From assembly GCA_003427395.1 (NCBI GenBank), contig BFEA01000717.1, positions 478,894-514,157 on the forward strand: 35,264 nt of DNA, given 5' to 3'. This stretch comes from Chara braunii. Taxonomy: Eukaryota > Streptophyta > Charophyceae > Charales > Characeae. The notes under the pieces were generated by a model. The model worked only from the letters and a program-made list of their open reading frames with translations, did not search any database and had not been told where the DNA came from. A program made the translations under genes and the position numbers. Positions 31,531 through 35,264 of the stretch are shown piece by piece (within the stretch, counting starts at the first letter, position 1; each line of letters opens with the position of its first letter).

Positions 31531-31730
31531 TGGAAATGGAAAGGAATGACCCTAACCAGGCTGTTCGACTTGAGAATGGAAAGGAATGACCCTAACCAGA
31601 CTGTTCGACTTGAGAATGGAAAGGAATGACCCTAACCAGACTGTTCGACTCGAGAATGGAAAGGAATGACCCTAACCAGGCTGTTCAACTTGAGAATGGA
31701 AAAAGAACGACCCTAACCAGGTTGTTCGGG
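31531..31730. repeat. 40-bp minisatellite, five copies
   Basis: The unit GAATGGAAAGGAATGACCCT followed by AACCAGRCTGTTCGACTTGA is repeated five times with a 40-bp period. The first four copies differ at a few positions; the fifth is more diverged and ends in GTTGTTCGGG. Confidence 0.9.
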
Positions 31731-32267
31731 AATAGCCCCTTACAAGGGTCATTTCTTTTGAAATAGGCACTGAGGTCCCCTGCATGATTGATTGAGAAAG
31801 GTTGATTGAGAAAGGTTGAGTGAGAATGAGCTGGAATGAGGAATGAGAGATGGAAAAGGCCGGTGGGTTGGTTATTGAAATAGCCATAAGGATGGATGAA
31901 CGAGAATGATGCGTTGAAAAGAGAAGGGCATGATAAAGGAGGTTGAGCCTTAAGCCGAGAGGAGCATAAACCGTTGGGACGGTCATAAGGAATGAATATT
32001 GGGGAATGTGAAAGTTGAGGATTGAAGGTGGGTCGACGGGTCGGCCCTTGAAGAGATGGTTGTTGAGAAAGCGACCGTCAGAACGGCCACAAGGGATGTT
32101 GATGAGAGGCTGTCGGACCAGCCATGAGAATCAGCCTTGGAAATAGCATTGGATTGAGTGGTTGAGAATTGGATATTGCATTGCATAGTCAGGGGACCCT
32201 AGGCAATTTGATGTAAGATCGTCGGGCCGACCATGGAAATAGCAAGAGATTGAGCTTTCATTTTTTT
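31731..32267. repeat. Degenerate interspersed short-palindrome motif
   Basis: A word of the form N-GTCGGACC-N-GCCATAAGG recurs at about 31970, 32071, 32105 and 32216 with variable spacing. Most copies keep a small self-complementary stem, for example ACCGT..ACGGT, GGCTG..CAGCC and GTCGG..CCGAC. GATTGAGAAAGGTT is tandemly repeated near 31790-31815. No ORF. Confidence 0.35.
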
Positions 32268-32271
32268 ATAG

Positions 32272-32518
32272 TCTCAGGTCTCGACATGAGGGGGAAAGCG
32301 GTGCAGGCATCGCAACCCCAGGACCTCTACCCGTCAAGGGAAAAGTTTCAGCGCAACCTATCCCTCATAAGGGAAAATAAGGATAGAAGGACCATGGCAT
32401 TGTTCTCTTTGATTGATGCTGGCCGTCCGGAACTAACTCCGACAACGAGCTCCAGTCGGGGAGTTCAAACTGCGTCTCATGTTCAGAACCTAAACATCAA
32501 GGGCGTGGAGCCAAACGG
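32272..32518 (+). CDS. Possible internal exon of an unknown gene
   Basis: A T-rich tract ending in TTTATAG (AG 32270-32271) looks like a 3' splice site, and AACGG followed by GTGAGAG (GT 32519-32520) looks like a donor. Between them one frame is open for the full 247 bases and contains M-R-G-K-A-V-Q and S-L-I-R-E-N-K-D-R-R. The frame meets a stop only just after the donor. Neighbouring exons could not be identified, though a further acceptor-like site occurs at about 32580. It could equally be chance. Confidence 0.2.
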
Positions 32519-32522
32519 GTGA

Positions 32523-32970
32523 GAGAGCCATTCTTTTTCCTAAGTCTCATTGTTTCTCCCCAACCACACGCCATGCCGTAGAGGGGTGACACGGTCGTTT
32601 GGAATGGACCACAACTGCTCGCATTAAGTTGAGCAACACTGTCCAGAGGGAGGAATCGGGCGTGGTACCGGGTGGAAGCCGCAACCACCACAGGGCGAGT
32701 GACACCGCCCTGCCGGATCATTACAACCGTTCCGGGACTAACCGCGAGGTCTTCGTAACTGCACTCGCAAACTAAAGAAGAGCCCCAACTCTCTTGAAAG
32801 GAAGAGGCCGGATCCAAGAAAACACCACTCGGGAGGAACGATTCGCGAGAAAGCCCTTACTGCAAGACGGGGTCCTGGGAGGTTTTTTGATTGGACCTAC
32901 CTGCCAGATGTGAGGAGATACCTCAGTGATGATGCCCGTCTCGTAAACGGCAAAAGGTCGGACGGAGTAG
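32523..32970. other. No supported gene
   Basis: A minus-strand frame at 32497-32817 is open but has no motif or context. No repeats seen. Confidence 0.35.
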
Positions 32971-32979
32971 ATGTCCAGA

Positions 32980-33190
32980 AGGGAAACGGATGAGTAATTG
33001 ACTTTGCGTGGGCTTGAGAGAAGGTCTGGCAAGACGGCCAGAAGAGAAAGACATGTGTAATTGGTTTTTGCGTAGGCCTAAGGAAAGGTCTGGCAAGACG
33101 CCTGGAAGAAAAATATATGTGTAATGGACTTTGCATGAGTATGAAAAGCGTCTGGCAAGATGTCAGAAGAAAGATGCGTATGAAATGGAC
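32980..33190. repeat. ~65-bp minisatellite, about three copies
   Basis: Each unit has a GTAATKGACTTTGCRTGRG-like word, then AAGGTCTGGCAAGACG, then RGAAGAAA. Starts lie near 32990, 33055 and 33118. Confidence 0.65.
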
Positions 33191-33519
33191 TAAGTAACGC
33201 AGATTTTTGAGCTTAGGTACAAAAAAGGTCGAATGGGGGTGACGTGCATGCGAAATTGGCAGGGCTAGAGAAAACTAGGCAGAAGGACATGGGAAAAATA
33301 CATGTGAATTCGGCGAAGCATAAGATTGAGGAAAGAATGACGGGAGGCGTGGATTGCACGGGTCGAAAAGCCAAGTAAAAGAAGCGTTGAGGGCAACCGG
33401 GGCCAGAAAAAGGACGTGGCTGGCACGGGGTGGATGGAGGAACAGCAAAAGGGCGATTGGGATGACAAGGCTCGGGAGAGAAGCAGGGCAGCGAAAAGGG
33501 GAAGCTGGAAAAAGGGGTT
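33191..33519. other. No gene recognised
   Basis: Purine-rich sequence without a supported frame or clear repeat. Confidence 0.4.
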
Positions 33520-33521
33520 TG

Positions 33522-33780
33522 ATGTACTACGGGTGATGAATGAGATGAAAGAAGGATTGATGCTCTGAGGGTGATGAACGATACGAAAATGTTTTTTTTA
33601 TGTACTACGGGTGATGAATGAGATGAAAAGAAGGATTGATGCTCTGAGGGTGATGAACGAGACGAAAAGGGTTTTTTGATGTACTACGGGTGATGAACAA
33701 TACGAGAGGGGTTTGATGTACTACGAGTGATGAATGAGACAAATAGGGTTTGATGTTCTAAAGAGTGATGAATGAGACAT
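33522..33780. repeat. ~38-41-bp minisatellite built of two alternating half-units
   Basis: TGATGTACTACGGGTGATGA and TGATGCTCTGAGGGTGATGA half-units alternate at first, then the first type dominates. About seven half-units are visible. G and T runs (GTTTTTTT) occur at some joints. Confidence 0.8.
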
Positions 33781-33880
33781 GAGAAGCCTAAAGGACAAAG
33801 AAAGCTTGACACTATAAACCCCTCCTCGTTCCAAGGCCGGAAACTAGAAGAAAACCGAGAAAGGAGCAAGAAAAAACAAA

Positions 33881-34048
33881 ATGGACCCTGGCAAACTAAC
33901 TACCCATAACATCTCCTCCTCCTCTCCCGTCTATCCCCCAAAACCTACTGACAAGAGATTGGTGCGCGATGAGGACATCGCGAATGAGTGGGGGGAATGT
34001 GTCGGGATTGGTGAGTCCCGAATAACTTCCCATCACTCAAGAGACTGA
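33881..34048 (+). CDS. Short ORF with a leader like that of the 29.9-kb ORF
   Basis: ATG at 33881 opens 55 codons (M-D-P-G-K-L-T-T-H-N, then a Ser/Pro-rich part) to TGA 34046-34048. The 33 bases before the ATG (CTAGAAGAAAACC...AAGAAAAAACAAA) resemble those before the 29892 ATG, and CTATAAAC at about 33812 is TATA-like about 70 bases upstream. The frame may be truncated at about 34000, where TGTCGGGA could be the edge of another element. Function unknown; it may not be expressed. Confidence 0.25.
   Translation: MDPGKLTTHNISSSSPVYPPKPTDKRLVRDEDIANEWGECVGIGESRITSHHSRD
34000..34021. repeat. Possible LTR edge with a short hairpin
   Basis: TG followed by TCGGGA (34002-34007) and TCCCGA (34016-34021), a perfect 6-bp inverted repeat. 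It begins with TG as LTRs do and lies upstream of the hairpin module. No partner end is visible inside the window. Confidence 0.25.
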
Positions 34049-34561
34049 ATATAAACGAATTGTGCACAACAGAGAAATCTGGAGTAAGGAGGCAGGAGAG
34101 AGAAAAGACAAAGGATTAGGCCACAAGAGGGAGTGATGTCCTGGGGTGAGAACCACAGGAGGAGAAAACCAGCGACGGTACGAGAATAAGCGCAGGAGCA
34201 GCGACATATAGGACGTAGCATGAGGCCGGGAGGGCCATTGGGATGCAACAAGACTAAGGCCAAAGGGCCCTTGAACCAGCAAACGCAGCACGGCAGCGAC
34301 AAAGGAAAAAGGGAGCCGAGAGATGGACGGCCCGGAGGCCGTGGGAAATGAGAGAACAAGGGTCCAACATAAGGGCCACCTACGGGAGCCTCGGAGTGGA
34401 GGCCCGCGACCAAAGAAATCGGTGCGCACAAGGCATAAGAAAAGATAAGGGAGAGTGATCACCATGGGGCGGCCAAACGCCCAAGGGACGTGGGACACCT
34501 CGGGGAAAGGCACCTGGGGCCACGCGGGACTAAGGAAAAATAATGGCATCCGGAGCGAAAT
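34049..34561. other. LTR-like non-coding stretch
   Basis: GC- and purine-rich with no supported frame on the plus strand. Two long overlapping minus-strand frames here lack motifs and are judged to be composition artefacts. Confidence 0.4.
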
Positions 34562-34665
34562 GAGTCGGGGACAACCCGCGGGACTAAGTGTCGGGGACCA
34601 CCGGTGGGACTAAGTGTCGGGGATCGCCGATGGGACTAAGTGTCGAGGACTGCCGCCGGAATGGA
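34562..34665. repeat. 26-bp minisatellite, about four copies
   Basis: TGTCGGGGACCACCGGTGGGACTAAG-type units start at about 34563, 34589, 34615 and 34641. The central bases differ between copies. Two of the cores are exact palindromes (CCCGCGGG in copy 1, CCACCGGTGG in copy 2). Confidence 0.8.
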
Positions 34666-34730
34666 TGGCGGGGACATGTGAAAGTCCCAAGAAGAAACGG
34701 CGGCACCACATAAGGAAAAATAATAAATGC

Positions 34731-35264
34731 AAGGTGCACCGTCAAAATCGAGATCTTGACGGCCAATAATATTAGCACCACTAGCGCAAGCACTAGCGGT
34801 AGCAAACGGGAAGGCCGAAAAGGAAAGAAAAAGTAAAGAAACTTGAGGTGGGAGACATGGGAGCAATCCGAAAAATCTCGGATCAACCTCCCTCAAGAAA
34901 ATGGAGTCAACAGAGACCCCATGTGAAAAATAGCCCCCGGGGAGAAAATCGGAGTAGGAGAGGCCACTATGGGGGAGGAAAATAGAAGTAAAGGGAAGCT
35001 CCCATGGACATGAGAAGACCATCATTGCAGTCCGAGATATAACGGACTGCACCTTGGGCATAGGAAGGGCAAAAACTAAGAAGAAGGGCCTAGAAAAGGG
35101 CCTTAACGACCACTTGACACTTGGCATGCTAGAAAAAAAAAGAGAAAAAAAAAGAAAATATGGGAGAATAAAACAAAAAGAGTGAGAGGGAGTGAGTGAG
35201 TTGGCCGTTAGTAGGGACTGGCAGGTCCCTACTGTCCAAGAAAGGAGGAAAAAAAAAGAAAAAA
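34731..35264. repeat. Hairpin module, copy 3, cut by the window end
   Basis: 34977-35264 is near-identical to 7486-7790. 34731-34900 aligns with 8645-8800, including ATCCGA (34866-34871) with TCGGAT (34878-34883). The main hairpins are perfect here: TGCAGTCCG (35026-35034) with CGGACTGCA (35043-35051), and AGTAGGGAC (35210-35218) with GTCCCTACT (35225-35233). The repeat runs off the window. Confidence 0.75.

Noticed and set aside
32497-32817. Minus-strand 106-residue frame
   Set aside because: No recognisable motif; overlaps the exon-like block on the other strand and has no support of its own.
34033-34549. Two overlapping minus-strand frames of 132 and 170 residues
   Set aside because: Low-complexity hydrophobic composition from purine-rich DNA; no motif, and the region behaves like an LTR or dispersed repeat.

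Overview
This window looks like a stretch of a large, repeat-rich eukaryotic nuclear genome. The evidence is a decayed Ty3/gypsy retrotransposon, several kilobases of ~91-bp satellite, many micro- and minisatellites, splice-like signals, and no operon or ribosome-binding-site layout. A green-lineage organism (plant or streptophyte alga) is my preferred guess, but nothing in the sequence settles it. No intact, recognisable host gene is visible; every coding region I can support is broken.

Layout. 1-5060: non-coding, with a CpG-rich palindrome cluster, degenerate tandem repeats, a ~200-bp tandem duplication, and a tRNA-like relic next to a TG microsatellite. 5060-7125 (minus strand): three tandem decayed copies (M1-M3) of an unrecognised protein family. 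7488-9190: purine-rich, LTR-like modules holding several conserved perfect hairpins; a near-identical module returns at 34977-35264. 9896-16177: a possible promoter, a non-coding first exon with a GTGAGT donor, a CTT microsatellite, three neighbouring ~91-bp satellite arrays, and a CT tract with branch and acceptor signals, so the satellites may sit in one ~5.8-kb intron. 16178-18933: no gene seen. 18934-22538 (plus strand): four more tandem copies (U1-U4) of the family seen at 5-7 kb. 22951-29504: gag, protease, RT, RNase H and integrase of a Ty3/gypsy element with many stops and frameshifts; a ~0.59-kb segment between RNase H and integrase is inverted. 29892-30830: a further ORF with one in-frame stop. 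30831-35264: minisatellites, a possible exon, a short ORF with a leader like that of the 29.9-kb ORF, and the returning hairpin module.

How it fits together. The best candidate for something undescribed is the seven-copy protein family. Copies differ strongly in sequence but keep the same order of motifs, and four lie directly upstream of gag on the same strand. They may be accessory genes of a large retroelement or a separate tandem gene family beside which the element landed. The 3' ORF at 29.9 kb may be another accessory gene. All function statements for these are open. Protein comparisons were done by eye.
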